Source of the DNA: Aurelia coerulea
Lineage: Eukaryota; Cnidaria; Scyphozoa; Semaeostomeae; Ulmaridae
Assembly: GCA_039566865.1 (NCBI GenBank)
Contig: CM076948.1
Span: forward strand, 13,899,001-13,963,000
Length of the DNA stretch: 64,000 nt
Direction: 5' to 3'
A program made the position numbers and the translations under genes. This document shows, in pieces, positions 1-15,388 of this stretch. Position 1 is the stretch's first letter. Each line of letters opens with the position of its first letter. The notes beneath the pieces were generated by a model that had not been told where the DNA came from, made no database searches, and saw only the letters and a program-made list of their open reading frames with translations.

Positions 1-528
1 AAGTAGTCACAAAGAAAATCACGAAAACAGTCATAATTCCTTTGTCTTAAGATTGATGAAGTTGTGATTGGTACCAAACGATTCCCCTTGCAAAGTACTT
101 TCATTTGATATATACATTATTCATATTTGCTGACATCAGCAAATTATAGATTCCATGACGTCATGCAAGTTGATGACGTCATATCTCTAATAAAGAAAGA
201 CAAAATTTTCAAATTTTGATATAAATCGATGGATAAACATGTTCTCTTCATTTTTAAGTAGTTTATTGAGGTTTTTATAATTAGCACTTTTTGTGTTTTC
301 AGTACTGAAGCTTATATCTGACATGGTCCCATTGTTTGGTCGCTTGGCAACGAACCACGCGACTAATTAGCATTAAAATCTATAATTAGACTCCTAATTG
401 ATGTACTTACTATTGTGCGAAGTTACAATGGCATACTAATTATGGTTTTGGAGATAATTAGGGGGGGGCATTTTTTGCCCCCCCCCCCCGGGCAGTGGTC
501 TGACCCTAGGAGCCCGGGTAGAATAGGG
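1..528. mobile_element. TTAA-flanked nonautonomous element, right part (piggyBac-type end)
   Basis: The segment ends in AATAGGG followed directly by TTAA (529-532), so its inverted end reads CCCTATT. The element at 57833-58555 also starts CCCTAT after TTAA and, like this one, has a TGACGTCA motif followed by a short A/T-rich stretch; this suggests a related family. Two TGACGTCA palindromes lie at 156-163 and 174-181. A G-run/C-run hairpin lies at about 462-490. The left end is outside the window. The flanking TTAATCGATG is the normal satellite sequence, so the element probably sits inside the array, which would then continue to the left. Family assignment rests only on the end motif and TTAA. 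Confidence 0.45.
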
Positions 529-3500
529 TTAATCGATGTTTGTTTATGCAGTAAAGCTAAAATGAGACTAAAGAAAAAACTAATGTCTATAGTAATGTAT
601 CTAAGAATGGTTTCTGCCGCACTAATATAGTGCTATAGAAGAAGTAACTAGCAGAACTAAAGTTGTAAAGAACGATGAGTGCAATATTGTTTATAATATA
701 AATTGCAGCTACTAAAGTACGTTAATCTACACTTTTCATGTTTATATTTTGTTTTCTTCGAGAGAATAAACATGTAATTAACCGATGTTTGTTGATGCAG
801 TAAAGCTAAAATGACACTAAAGAAAAAGCTAATGTCTATAGTAATGTTTCCAAGAATGGTTCTGCAGCACTAATATAGTGCTATAAAAGAAGTAACAGGC
901 AGAACTAAAGTTTTTAAGAACGATGAATACAATACTCTTTATAATATAAATTGTAGCTACTAAAGTACGTTAATCTGCAATTTTTGTATTTATATTTTGT
1001 TTTCTTTGAGAAAATAAACAATTAATAAACCAATGTTTGTTTATGCAGTAAAGCTAAAATGAGACTAAAGAAAAAATAATGTCTATAGTAATGTTTCCAA
1101 GAATAGTTGATACAGCAATAATATAGGGCTATAAAAGAAGTAATTGGCAGAACTAAAGTTTTTAAGAACGATGAAAGGAATACTCTTTATAATATAAATT
1201 GTAGCTAATAAAAAACGTTAATCAACACTTTTTGTGTTTATATTTTGTTTTTTTTTTGAGAAAATAAACTTGTAATTAACCGATGTTTGTCTATGCAGTA
1301 AAGCTAAAATGAGACTAAAGAAAAAGCTAATGTCTATAGTAATGTTTCCAAGAATGGTTCTGCAGCACTAATATAGTGCTATAAAAGAAGTAACAGGCAG
1401 AACTAAAGTTTTTAAGAACGATGAATACAATACTCTGTATATATTTTAAATTGTAGCTAATAAAGTACGTTAATCAACACTTTTTGTGTTTATATTTTGT
1501 TTTTTTTTGAGAAAATAAACATTTAATTAATCGATGTTTGTTTATGCAGTAAAGCTAAATTGAGACTAAAGAAAAACTAATGTCTATAGTAAGGTTTCCA
1601 ATAATGGTTGCTGCAGTACTAATATAGTGCAAAAAGAAGTAACTTGCAGAAACAAAGTTATAAAAAACGATGAGTACAATACTCTTTATAATATAAATTG
1701 TAGCTAATAAAAAACGTTAATTAACACTTTTTGTGTTTATATTTTGTTTTTTTTTTGAGAAAATAAACATTTAATTAACCGATGTTTGTTTATGCAGTAA
1801 AGCTAAAATGAGACTAAAGAAAAAACAAATGTCTATAGTAATGTTTCCAAGAATGGTTCTGCAGCACTAATATAGTGCTATAAAAGAAGTAACAGGCAGA
1901 ACTAAAGTTTTTAAGAACGATGAGTACAATACTCTTTATAATATAAATTGTAGCTACTAAAGTACGTTAATCTGCACTTTTTCTATTTATATTTTGTTTT
2001 CTTTGAGAAAATAAACAATTAATCAACCGATGTTTGTTTATGCAATAAAGCTAAAATGAGACTAAAGAAAAAACTAATGTCTATCGTAATGTTTCCAAGA
2101 ATAGTTGATACAGCAATAATATAGGGCTGTAAAAGAAGTATTTGGCAGAACTAAAGTTATTAAGAACGATGAAAGGAATACTCTTTATAATATAAATTGT
2201 AGCTATTAAAGTACGTTAATCAACACTTTTTGTGTTTATATTTTGTTTTCTTTCTGAGAAAATAAACATTTAATTAACCGATGTTTGTTTATGCAGTAAA
2301 GCTAAAATGAGACTAAAGAAAAAACTAATGTCTATAGTAATGTTTCCAGGAATGGTTGCTGCAGTACTAATATAGTGCAAAAAGAAGTAACTGGCAGAAA
2401 CAAAGTTATAAAGAACGATGAGTACAATACTCTTTATAATATAAATTGTAGCTAATAAAGTACGTTAATCCAAACTTTTTGTGTTTATATTTTGTTTTCT
2501 TTGAGAAAATAAACATTTAATTGACCGATGTTTGTATATGCAGTAAAGCTAAAATGAGACTAAAGAAAAAACTTATGTCTATAGTAATGTATCTAAGAAT
2601 GGTTTCTGCCGCACTAATATAGTGCTATAAAAGAAGTAACTAGCAGAACTAAATTTTTAGACAACGATGAGTGCCATACTCTTTATAATATAAATTGTAG
2701 TTATTAAAGTACGTTAATCTGCACTTTTTGTATTTATATTTTGTTTTCTTTGAGAAAATAAACAATTAATCAACCGATGTTTGTTTATGCAGTAAAGCTA
2801 AAATGAGACTAAAGAAAAAACTAATGTCTATAGTAATGTTTCCAAGAATAGTTGATACAGCAATAATATAGGGCTATAAAAGAAGTAATTGGCAGAACTA
2901 AAGTTTTTAAGAACGATGAAAGGAATACTCTTTTTAATATAAATTGTAGCTAATAAAAAACATTAATCAACACTTTTTGTGTTTATATTTTGTTTTTTTT
3001 TTTGAGAAAATAAACTTGTAATTAACCGATGTTTGTCTATGCAGTAAAGCTAAAATGAGACTAAAGAAAAAGCTAATGTCTATAGTAATGTTTCCAAGAA
3101 TGGTTCTGCAGCACTAATATAGTGCTATAAAAGAAGTAACAGGCAGAACTAAAGTTTTTAAGAACGATGAATACAATACTCTGTATATATTTTAAATTGT
3201 AGCTAATAAAGTACGTTAATCAACACTTTTTGTGTTTATATTTTGTTTTTTTTGAGAAAATAAACATTTAATTAATCGATGTTTGTTTATGCAGTAAAGC
3301 TAAATTGAGACTAAAGAAAAACTAATGTCTTTAGTAAGGTTTCCAATAATAGTTGCTGCAGTACTAATATAGTGCAAAAAGAAGTAACTTGCAGAAACAA
3401 AGTTATAAAAAACAATGAGTACAATACTCTTTATAATATAAATTGTAGCTACTAAAGTACGTTAATCTGCACTTTTTCTATATATATTTTGTTTTCTTTG

Positions 3501-6500
3501 AGAAAATAAACAATTAATAAACCAATGTTTGTTTATGCAATAAAGCTAAAATGAGACTAAAGAAAAAACTAATGTCTATCGTAATGTTTCCAAGAATAGT
3601 TGATACAGCAATAATATAGGGCTGTAAAAGAAGTATTTGGCAGAACTAAAGTTATTAAGAACGATGAAAGGAATACTCTTTATAATATAAATTGTAGCTA
3701 ATAAAGTACGTTAATCAACACTTTTTGTGTTTATATTTCGTTTTCTTTTTGAGAAAATAAACATTTAATTAACCGATGTTTGTTTATGCAGTAAAGCTAA
3801 AATGAGACTAAAGAAAAAACTAATGTCTATAGTAATGTTTCCAAGAATGGTTGCTGCAGTACTAATATAGTGCAAAAAGAAGTAACTGGCAGAAACAAAG
3901 TTATATAGAACGATGAGTACAATACTCTTTATAATATAAATTGTAGCTAATAAAGTACGTTAATCCAAACTTTTTGTGTTTATATTTTGTTTTCTTTGAG
4001 AAAATAAACATTTAATTGACCGATGTTTGTATATGCAGTAAAGCTAAAATGAGACTAGAGAAAAAACTAATGTCTATAGTAATGTATCTAAGAATGGTTT
4101 CTGCCGCACTAATATAGTGCTATAAAAGAAGTAACTAGCAGAACTAAATTTTTAGACAACGATGAGTGCAATACTCTTTATAATATAAATTGTAGTTATT
4201 AAAGTACGTTAATCTGCACTTTTTGTATTTATATTTTGTTTTCTTTGAGAAAATAAACAATTAATCAACCGATGTTTGTTTATGCAGTAAAGCTAAAATG
4301 AGACTAAAGAAAAAACTAATGTCTATAGTAATGTTTCCAAGAATAGTTGCTGCAGCACTATTATAAAAGAAGTAACTGGTACAACTAAAGTTTTTAAGAA
4401 TGATGAAAGGAATACTCTTTATAATATAAAATGTAGCTAATAAAGTACGTTAATCAACACTTTTTGTGTTTATATTTTGTTTTCTTTGAGAAAATAAACA
4501 TTTAATTAACCGATGTTTGTTTATGCAGTAAAGCTAAAATGAGATTGAAGAAAAAACTAATGTCTATAGTAATGTTTCCAAGAATGGTTTCTGCAGCATT
4601 AACATAGTGCTATAAAAGAGGTAACTGGCAGAACTAAAGTTTTTAAGAACGATGAAAGGAATACTCTTTATAATATAAATTGTAGCTAATAAAGTACGTT
4701 AATCTTCACTTTTTTGTGTTTATATTTTGTTTTCTCTCAGAAAATAAACATTTAATTATTCGATGTTTGTTTTTGAAGTAAAGCTAAAATGAGACTAAAG
4801 AAAAAACAAATGTATATATTTAAAATTTCTAAGAATGGTTGCTGCAGCACTAATATAAGGCTAGAAAAGAGGTAACTGGGAGAACTAAAGTTGTCAAGAA
4901 CGATGGGTGCAATAATGTTTATAATATAAATTGTAGCTACTAAAAAACGTTAATCCACACTTTTTGTGTTTATATTTTGTTTCTTTGTTGAGAAAATAAA
5001 AGGTTTAATTAATCGATATTTGTTTATGCAATAAAGCTAAAATGTAGTTAAAATTAATGTTGCTGCAGCACTTATATAGTCCTATCATATAAGTAACTGG
5101 CAGAACTAAAGTTTAAAAGAACGATGAGCACAATACTCTTTATGATATAAATTGTAGCTAATGAAGTACGTTAATCCACACTTTTTGTTTTTATATTTTG
5201 TTTTCTTTGAGAAAATAAACATTTAATTGACCGATGTTTGTTTATGCAGTAAAGCTAAAATTAGACTAAAGAAAAACCTAATGTCTATAGTAATGTTTCC
5301 AAGAATGGATTCTGCAGCACTAATATGGTGCTATAAAATAAGTAACTGGCAGAACTAAAGTTTTTAAGAACGATGAGTAGAATACTCTTTATAATATAAA
5401 TTGTAGCTAATAAAAAAGGTTAATCAACACTTTTTGTGTTTATATTTTGTTTTTTTTGAGAAAATAAACATTTAATTAATCGATGTTTGTTTATGCAGTA
5501 AAGCTAAAATGAGACCAAAAAAAAAACTAATGTCTATAGTAATGTTTCCAAGAATAGTTGATACAGCAATAATATAGGGCTATAAAAGAAGTAATTGACA
5601 GAACTAAAGTTTTTAAGAACGATGAATGGAATACTCTTTATAATATAAATTGTAGCTAATAAAGTACGTTAATCAACACTTTTTGTGTTGATATTTTGTT
5701 TTTTTTTTGAGAAAATAAACATTTAATTAACCGATGTTTGTTTATGCAGTAAAGCTAAAATGAGACTAAAGAAAAAACCAATGTCTATAGTAATGTTTCC
5801 AACAATGGTTGCTGCAGCACTAATATAGCGCCATAATATAAGTAACTGGCAGAACTAAAGTTTTAAAGAACGATGAGTACAATACTCTTTAAAATATGAA
5901 TTGTAGCTAATAAAGTACGTTAATCTACACTTTTTATGTTTATATTTTGTTTTCGTTGAGAAAATAAACTTTTAATTAATCGATGTTTGTTTATGCAGTA
6001 AAGCTAAAATGAGACTAAAGAAAAAACTAATGTCTATAGTAATGTTTCCAACAATGGTTGCTGCAGCACTAATATAGCGCCATAATATAAGTAACTGGCA
6101 GAACTAAAAATTAAAGAACGATGAGTACAATACTCTTTAAAATATAAATTGTAGCTAATAAAGTACGTTAATCTACACTTTTTATGTTTATATTTTGTTT
6201 TCGTTGAGAAAATAAACTTTTAATTAATCGATGTTTGTTTATGCAGTAAAGCTAAAATGAGACTAAAGAAAAAACTAATGTATATAGTAATGTATCTAAG
6301 AATGGTTTCTGCCGCACTAATATAGTGCTATAAAAGAAGTAACTAGCAGAACTAAAGTTGTAAAGAACGATGAGTGCAATACTGTTTATAATATAAATTG
6401 CAGCTACTAAAGTACGTTAATCTACACTTTTTGTGTTTATATTTTGCTTTCTTCGAGAGAATAAACTTGTAATCAACCGATGTTTGTTTATGCAGTAAAG

Positions 6501-9500
6501 CTAAAATGACACTAAAGAAAAAGCAAATGTCTATATTAATGTTTCCAAGAATGGTTCTGCAGCACTAACATAGTGCTATAAAAGACGCAACAGGCAGAAC
6601 TAAAGTTTTTAAGAACGATGAATACAATACTCTGTATAATATAAATTGTAGCTAATAAAGTACGTTAATCAACACTTTTTGTGTTTATATTTTGTTTTTT
6701 TTTGAGAAAATAAACATTTAATTAATCGATGTTTGTTTATGCAGTAAAGCTAAATTGAGACTAAAGAAAAACTAATGTCTATAGTAAGGTTTCCAATAAT
6801 GGTTGCTGCAGTACTAATATAGTGCAAAAAGAAGTAACTTGCAGAAACAAAGTTATAAAAAACGATGAGTACAATACTCTTAATAATATAAATTGTAGCT
6901 AATAAAGTACGTTAATCAACACTTTTTGTGTTTATATTTTGTTTTCTCTCTGAAAATAAACTTTTAATTAATCGATGTTCATTTATGCAGTAAAGCTAAA
7001 TTGGGACTAAAGAAGAGACTAATGTCTGAAGTAATGTTTCCAAGAATAGTTGCTGCAGCAATATTATAAAAGAAGTAACTGGCACAACTAAAGTTTTTAA
7101 GAACGATGAAAGGAATACTCTTTATGATATAAATTGTAGGTAATAAAGTACGTTAATCTGCACTTTTTGTGTTTATATTTTGTTTTCTCTCAGAAAATAA
7201 ACATTTAAATAATCGATGTTTTTTTATGCAGTAAATCTGAATTGAGACTAAAGAAAATGCTAATGTCTATAGTAATGTTTCCAACAATGGTTGCTGCAGC
7301 ACTAATATAATGCCATAAAAGAAGTAACTGGCAGAACTAAAGTTGAAAAGGACGATGAGTGCAATACGTTTATAATATAAATTGTAGCTACTAAAGTACG
7401 TTAATCCACACTTTTTGAGTTTATATTTTGTTTTCTTTGAGAAAATAAACATTTAATTAATCGATGATTGTTTATGCAGTAAAGCTAAAATGTAGTTAAA
7501 ATGAATGTTGCTGCAGCACTAATATAGTCCTATAAAAGAAGTAACTGGCAGAACTAAAGTTTAAAAGAACGATGAGCACAATACTCTTTATGATATAAAT
7601 TGTAGCTAATAAAGTACGTTAATCCACACTTTTTGTGTTTATTTTTTGTTCTTTTGAGAAAATAAACATTTATTTAATCAATTGTTTGTTTGTGCAGTAA
7701 AGCTTAAATGAGATTCAAGAAAAAACTAATGTCTATAGTAATGTTTCCAAGAATGGTTTCTGCAGCATTAATATAGTACTATAAAAGAACTAACTGGCAT
7801 AACTAAAGTGTTTAAGAACGATGAGTAGAATACTCTTTATGATATAATTTTTAGCTACTAAAGTACGTTAATCTGCACTTTTTTGTGTTTATATTTTGTT
7901 TTCTCTCAGAAAATAAACATTTAATTAATCGATGTTTTTTTATGAAAAAAAGCTAAAATGAGACTAAAGAAAAAACTAATGTCTATAGTAAAATTTCCAA
8001 GAATGGTTGCTGCAGCACTAATATAGTGCTAAAAAGAGGTAAATGGCAGAACTAAAGTTGTAAAGAACGATGAGTACAATACTGTTTATAATATAAATTG
8101 TAGCAACTAAAAAACGTTAATCCACACTTTTTGTGTTTATATTTTGTTTTCTTTGAGAAAATAAACATTTAATTAATCGATGTTTGTTAATGTAGTAAAG
8201 CTAAAATGTAGATAAAAATTAATGTTGCTGCAGCACGAATATAGTGCTATAAAATAAGTAACTGGCAGAACTAAAGTTTCAGAGAACGATGATTGCAATA
8301 CTCTTTATACTAAAAATTGCAGCTAGTAAAGTAGGTTAATCAATACTTTTTGTGTTTATAATTTGTTTTCTTTGAGAAAATAAACTTTTAATTAATCGAT
8401 AGTTGTTTATGCAGTGAAGTTAAAATTAGCCTAAAGAAAAAACTAATGTCTATAGTAATGTTTCCAAGAATGGTTGCTGCAGCACTAATATAATGCCATA
8501 AAAGAAGTAACTGGCAGAACTAAAGTTTTGAAGAACGATGAGTACAATACTCTTTATGATATAAATTGTAGCTACTAAAGTACGTTAATCCACATTTTTT
8601 ATGTTTATATTTTGTTTTCTTTGAGAAAATAAACTTTATTTAACCGATGTTTGTTTATGCAGTAAAGCTAAAGTGAGACTAAAGGAAAAACTAATGTCTA
8701 TAGTGATGTTTCCAAGAATGGTTGCTACAGCTCCAATATAATGCTAAAAAAGAAGTAACTGGCAGAACTAAAGTTTTAGAGAACGATGAGTTCAATACTC
8801 TTTATAATATAAATTATAGCTAATAAAGTACGTTAATCCACACTTTTTGTGTTTATTTTTTGTTCTTTTGAGAAAATAAACCTTTATTTAATCAATTGTT
8901 TGTTTGTGCAGTAAAGCTTAAATGAGATTCAAGAAAAAACTAATGTCTATAGTAATGTTTCCAAGAATGGTTTCTGCAGCATTAATATAGTACTATAAAA
9001 GAACTAACTGGCATAACTAAAGTGTTTAAGAACGATGAGTAGAATACTCTTTATGATATAATTTTTAGCTACTAAAGTACGTAAATCTGCACTTTTTTGT
9101 GTTTATATTTTGTTTTCTCTCAGAAAATAAACATTTAATTAATCAATTTTTTTTTACGAAGAAAAGCTAAAATGAAACTAAAGAAAAAACTAATGTCTGT
9201 AGTAAAATTTCCAAGAATGGTTGCTGCAGCACTAATATAGTGCTAAAAAGAGGTAACTGGCAGAACTAAAGTTGAAAAGGACGATGAGTGCAATACGTTT
9301 ATAATATAAATTGTAGCTACTAAAGTACGTTAATCCACACTTTTTGAGTTTATATTTTGTTTTCTTTGAGAAAATAAACATTTAATTAATCGATGATTGT
9401 TTATGCAGTAAAGCTAAAATGTAGTTAAAATTAATGCTGCTGCAGCACTAATATAGTGCTATAAAAGAAGTAACAAGCAGAACTAAAGTTGTAAAGAACG

Positions 9501-12500
9501 ATGAGTGCAATACTGTTTATAATATAAATTGCAGCTACTAAAGTACGTTAATCTACACTTTTTGTGTTTATATTTTGTTTTCTTCGAGAGAATAAACTTG
9601 TAATCAACCGATGTTTGTTTATGCAGTAAAGCTAAAATGACACTAAAGAAAAAGCAAATGTCTATAGTAATGTTTCCAAGAATGGTTCTGCAGCACTAAC
9701 ATAGTGCTATAAAAGAAACAACAGGCAGAACTAAAGTTTTTAAGAACGATGAATACAATACTCTGTATAATATAAATTGTAGCTAATAAACTACGTTAAT
9801 CAACACTTTTTGTGTTTATATTTTGTTTTTTTTTTGAGAAAATAAACATTTAATTAATCGATGTTTGTTTATGCAGTAAAGCTAAATTGAGACTAAAGAA
9901 AAACTAATGTCTATGGTAAGGTTTCCAATAATGGTTGCTGCAGTACTAATATAGTGCAAAAAGAAGTAACTTGCAGAAACAAAGTTATAAAAAACGATGA
10001 GTACAATACTCTTAATAATATAAATTGTAGCTAATAAAGTACGTTAATCAACACTTTTTGTGTTTATATTTTGTTTTCTCTCTGAAAATAAACTTTTAAT
10101 TAATCGATGTTCGTTTATGCAGTAAAGCTAAATTGGGACTAAAGAAGAGACTAATGTCTGAAGTAATGTTTCCAAGAATAGTTGCTGCAGCAATATTATA
10201 AAACAAGTAACTGGCACAACTAAAGTTTTTAAGAACGATGAAAGGAATACTCTTTATGATATAAATTGTAGGTAATAAAGTACGTTAATCTGCACCTTTT
10301 GTGTTTATATTTTGTTTTCTCTCAGAAAATAAACATTTAATTAATCAATGTTTTTTTATGAAGAAAAGCTAAAATGAGACTAAAGAAAAAACTAATGTCT
10401 TTAGTAAAATTTCCAAGAATGGTTGCTGCAGCACTAATATAATGCCATAAAAGAAGTAACTGACAGAACTAAAGTTTTGAAGAACGATGAGTACAATACT
10501 CTTTATGATATAAATTGTAGGTAATAAAGTACGTTAATCTGCACCTTTTGTGTTTATATTTTGTTTTCTCTCAGAAAATAAACATTTAATTAATCAATGT
10601 TTTTTTATGAAGAAAAGCTAAAATGAGACTAAAGAAAAAACTAATGTCTGTAGTAAAATTTCCAAGAATGGTTGCTGCAGCACTAATATAATGCCATAAA
10701 AGAAGTAACTGACAGAACTAAAGTTGTAAAGAACGATGAGTACAATACTCTTTATAATATAAATTGTAGCTACTAAAGTACGTTAATCCACACTTTTTGA
10801 GCTTATATTTTGTTTTCTCTCAGAAAATAAACATTTAATTAATCGATGTTTGTTTATGAAGTAAAGCGAAAATGAGACTAAAGAAAAAGCAAATGCCTAT
10901 AGTTAAAATTTCCAAGAATGGTTGCTGCAGCACTAATATCAGGCTAGAAAAGAGGTAACTGGCAGAACTAAAGTTGTAAAGAACGATGAGTGCAATACTG
11001 TTTATAATATAAATTGTAGCTACTAAAAAACGTTAATCCACACTTTTTGTGTTTATATTTTGTTTTCTTTGAGAAAATAAACATTTAATTAATCGATGTT
11101 TGTTAATGTAGTAAAGCTAAAATGTAGTTAAAATTAATGTTGCTGCAGCACGAATATAGTGCTATAAAAGAAGTAACTGGCAGAACTAAAGTTTCAGAGA
11201 ACGATGATTGCAATACTCTTTATAATAAAAATTGCAGCTAGTAAAGTAGGTTAATCAATACTTTTTGTGTTTATAATTTGTTCCCTTTGAGAAAATAAAC
11301 TTTTAATTAATCGATAGTTGTTTATGCAGTGAAGTTAAAATTAGCCTAAAGAAAAAACTAATGTCTATAGTAATGTTTCCAAGAATGGTTGCTGCAGCAC
11401 TAATATAATGCCATAAAAGAAGTAACTGGCAGAACTAAAGTTTTGAAGAACGATGAGTACAATACTCTTTATGATATAAATTGTAGCTACTAAAGTACGT
11501 TAATCCACACTTTTTATGTTTATATTTTGTTTTCTTTGAGAAAATAAACTTTATTTAACCGATGTTTGTTAATGCAGTAAAGCTAAAGTGAGACTAAAGG
11601 AAAAACTAATGTCTATAGTGATGTTTCCAAGAATGTTTGCTGCAGCTCCAATATAATGCTAAAAAAGAAGTAACTGGCAGAACTAAAGTTTTAGAGAACG
11701 ATGAGTTCAATACTCTTTATAATATAAATTATAGCTAATAAAGTACGTTAATCCACACTTTTTGTGTTGATATTTTGTTTTCTTTGCGAAAATAAACATT
11801 TAAATAATCGATGTTTTTTTATGCAGTAGATCTGAATTGAGACTAAAGAAAATGCTAATGTCTATAGTAATGTTTCCAAGAATGGTTGCTGCAGCACTAA
11901 TATAGTGCTATAAAAGAAGTAACTGGCGGAACTAAAGTTTTAAAGAACGATGAGTACAATACTCTTTATAATATAAATTGTAGCTAATAAAGTACGTTAA
12001 TCCACACTTTTTGTGTTTATTTTTTGTTCTTTTGAGAAAATAAACATTTATTTAATCAATTGTTTGTTTGTGCAGTAAAGCTTAAATGAGATTCAAGAAA
12101 ACACTAATGTCTGTAGTAAAATTTCCAAGAATGGTTGCTGCAGCACTAATATAATGCCATAAAAGAAGTAACTGGCAGAACTAAAGTTTTGAAGAACGAT
12201 GAGTACAATACTCTTTATGATATAAATTGTAGCTACTAAAGTACGTTAATCCACACTTTTTATGTTTATATTTTGTTTTCTTTGAGAAAATAAACTTTAT
12301 TTAACCGATGTTTGTTTATGCAGTAAAGCTAAAGTGAGACTAAAGGAAAAACTAATGGCTATAGTGATGTTTCCAAGAATGGTTGCTACAGCTCCAATAT
12401 AATGCTAAAAAAGAATTAACTGGCATAACTAAAGTGTTTAAGAACGATGAGTAGAATACTCTTTATGATATAATTTTTAGCTACTAAAGTACGTTAATCT

Positions 12501-15388
12501 GCACTTTTTTGTGTTTATATTTTGTTTTCTCTCAGAAAATAAACATTTAATTAATCAATGTTTTTTTTACGAAGAAAAGCTAAAATGAAACTAAAGAAAA
12601 AACTAATGTCTGTAGTAAAATTTCCAAGAATGGTTGCTGCAGCAATAATATAGTGCTAAAAAGAGGTAACTGGCAGAACTAAAGTTGAAAAGGACGATGA
12701 GTGCAATACGTTTATAATATAAATTGTAGCTACTAAAGTACGTTAATCCACACTTTTTGAGTTTATATTTTGTTTTCTTTGAGAAAATAAACATTTAATT
12801 AATCGATGATTGTTTATGCAGTAAAGCTAAAATGTAGTTAAAATGAATGTTGCTGCAGCACTAATATACTGCTATAAAAGAAGTAACTGGCAGAACTAAA
12901 GTTTTAAAGAACAATGAGTACAATACTCTTTATAATATAAATTGTAGCTACTAAAGTATGTTAATCCACACTTTTTGTATTTATATTTTGTTTTCTTTGA
13001 GAAAATAAACAATTAATCAACCGATGTTTGTTTATGCAGTGGAGCTAAAATGAGACTAAAGAAAAAACTAATGTCTATAATAATGTTTCCAAGAATGGTT
13101 GCTGCAGCACCAATATAGTGCTATAAAAGAAGTAACTAGCAGAACTAAAGTTTTAGAGAACGATGAGTGCAATACTCTTTATAATATAAATTGCAGCTAC
13201 TAAAGTACGTTTATTCACACTTTTTATGTTTATATTTTGTTTCTTTGAGAAAATAAACTTTTAGTTAACCGATGTTTGTTTATGCAGTAAAGCTAAAGTG
13301 AGACTAAAGAAAAAGCTAATGTCTATAGTAATGTTTCCAAGAATGGTTGCTGCAGCACCAATATAGTGCTATAATAGAAGTAACTAGCAGAACTAAAGTT
13401 TTAGAGAACGATGAGTACAATACTCTTTATAATATAAATTGTAGCTACTAAAGTACGTTAACCCACACTTTTTGTGTTTAAAATTTGTTATCTTTGAGAA
13501 AATAAACTCTTAAATAATCAATGTTTGTTGATGCAGTAAAGCTAAAATGAGACTGACGAAAAAATTAAGTACTATACTAATGATTCCAAGAATGGTTGCT
13601 GCAGCACTAATATAGTGCTATAAAAGAATTTACTGTCAGAACTTAAGTTTTAAAGAACGATGAGTGCAATACTCTTTATAATATAAAATGTAGTTACTAA
13701 AGTACCTTAACACACACTTTTTGTTTTTATATTTTGTTTTCTTTGAGTAAATAAACTTTTAATTAATCGATGTTTGTTTATGCAGTAAAGCTAAAATGAG
13801 ACTTAAGAGAAAACTAATTTCTATAGTAATGTTTCCAAGGATGGTTGCTGCAGCACTATTATAGTGCTATAAAATAAATTATTGGCAGAACTAAAGTTTT
13901 AAAGAACGATGATTGCAATACTCTTTATAATATTAATTGTAGCTACTAAAGTACCTTAACACACACTTTTTGTGTTTATATTTTGTTTTCTTTGAGAAAA
14001 TAAACAATTAAATAATCAATGTTTGTTTATGTAGTAAAGCTAAAATGAGACTAAAAAAACTAATGTCTCTAGTAATTTTTCCATGAATGGTTGCTGCAGC
14101 ATTTATATAGTGCAATAAAAGAAAATACTGGCAAAACTATAGTTTTAAAGGACGATCAGTGCAATACTCTTTATAATATTAATTGTAGCTACTAAAGTAC
14201 GTTAATAAACACTTTTTGTGTTTAAATTTGCTGCAGCTTTAATATAGTGCTATAAAATAAAATAGTTCTATAATACAGAACTAAAATTCTAGCCACTTAA
14301 GTACGTTAATCGATACTTTTTTGTGTTTATATTTTGTCTTTGAGAAAATAAACATCGAATCAATCGATGTTTGTTTATGCAGTAAAAATAAAATGAGGCT
14401 AAAGAAAAAACTAATGGCTATAAAAATGTTTCCAAAAATGATTGCTGTAGCACTTATATAGTGCTAGAAATGAAACTAGTGGCAGAACTAAAGTTTTAAA
14501 GGAAGATTAGTGCAATACTCTTTATAATATAAATTGTAGCTACTAAAGTACCTTAATCCACACTTTTTGTGTTTTTATTTTGTTTTCTTTGAGAAAATAA
14601 ACATTTAATTAATCGTTGTTTGTTTATGCAGTAAAGCTAAAATGAGACTAAAGAAAAAACTAACGTCTATAGTAATGTTTCCAAAAATGGTTGCTGCCGC
14701 ACTAATAAAGTGCTATAAAAGAATTTACTAGCAGAACTAAAGTTAAAAGGACGATAAATGCAATACTCTTTATAGTATAAATTGTAGCTACTAAAAATGT
14801 TAACTCGCACTTTTTTGTTTATATTGTGTTTTGTTTGAGAATATAAACAATTAGTTGATCGAGGTTTATTTTTGCAGTAAAGCTAAAATGAAACTTAACA
14901 AAAAAGTAATGTCTGTAGTAACGTTTCCAAGAATGGTTGCTGCAGCACTAATAAAGTGCTATAAAAGAATTTACTAGCAGAACTAAAGTTAAAAGGACGA
15001 TAATTGCAATACTCTTTATAGTATAAATTGTAGCTACTAAAAATGTTAACTCGCACTTTTTTGTTTATATTGGGTTTTGTTTGAGAATATAAACAATTAA
15101 TTGATCGATGTTTATTTTTGCAGTAAAGCTAAAATGAAACTTAACAAAAAACTAATGTCTTTAGTAATGTTTTCAAGAATGGTTGCTGCAGTACTAATAT
15201 AGTGCTATAAAAGAAATTACTGGCAGACCAAACGTTTTAAAGGACGATGTGTGCAATACCCTTTTTAATATCAATTATAGATACTAAAGTACGTTAACCC
15301 AAAATTTTTTTTGTGTTTATATTTTGTTTTCTTTGTGAAAAAAAAAGTTTAAATTAATCGATGTTTGTTTATGCAGTTAAGCTAAAAT
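529..15388 (+). repeat. Satellite array, about 248-bp unit, about 60 tandem copies
   Basis: Units begin near the motif CGATGTTTGTTTATGCAG, with starts at about 534, 783, 1032, 1282, 1533, 1780, 2028, 2279 and 2526, giving a period near 248 bp. Each typical unit holds a hairpin GCACTAATATAGTGC (6-bp stem, 3-nt loop), a TATAAAAG box just after it, a second hairpin AACACTTTTTGTGTT, and an AATAAA in the tail. Variants recur in higher-order blocks: units in 1032-2525 reappear in order at 2777-4020 with one unit missing. A block near 6290-7200 reappears about 3.13 kb later at 9420-10330. Units from about 13 kb onward are more diverged, as expected near an array edge. Short ORFs in it are repeat shadows. 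Confidence 0.95.

Noticed and set aside
7267..12794. Matching minus-strand ORFs at 7267-7452 and 12603-12794
   Set aside because: They are frames across the same satellite variant repeated 5.3 kb apart, with no start or domain evidence.
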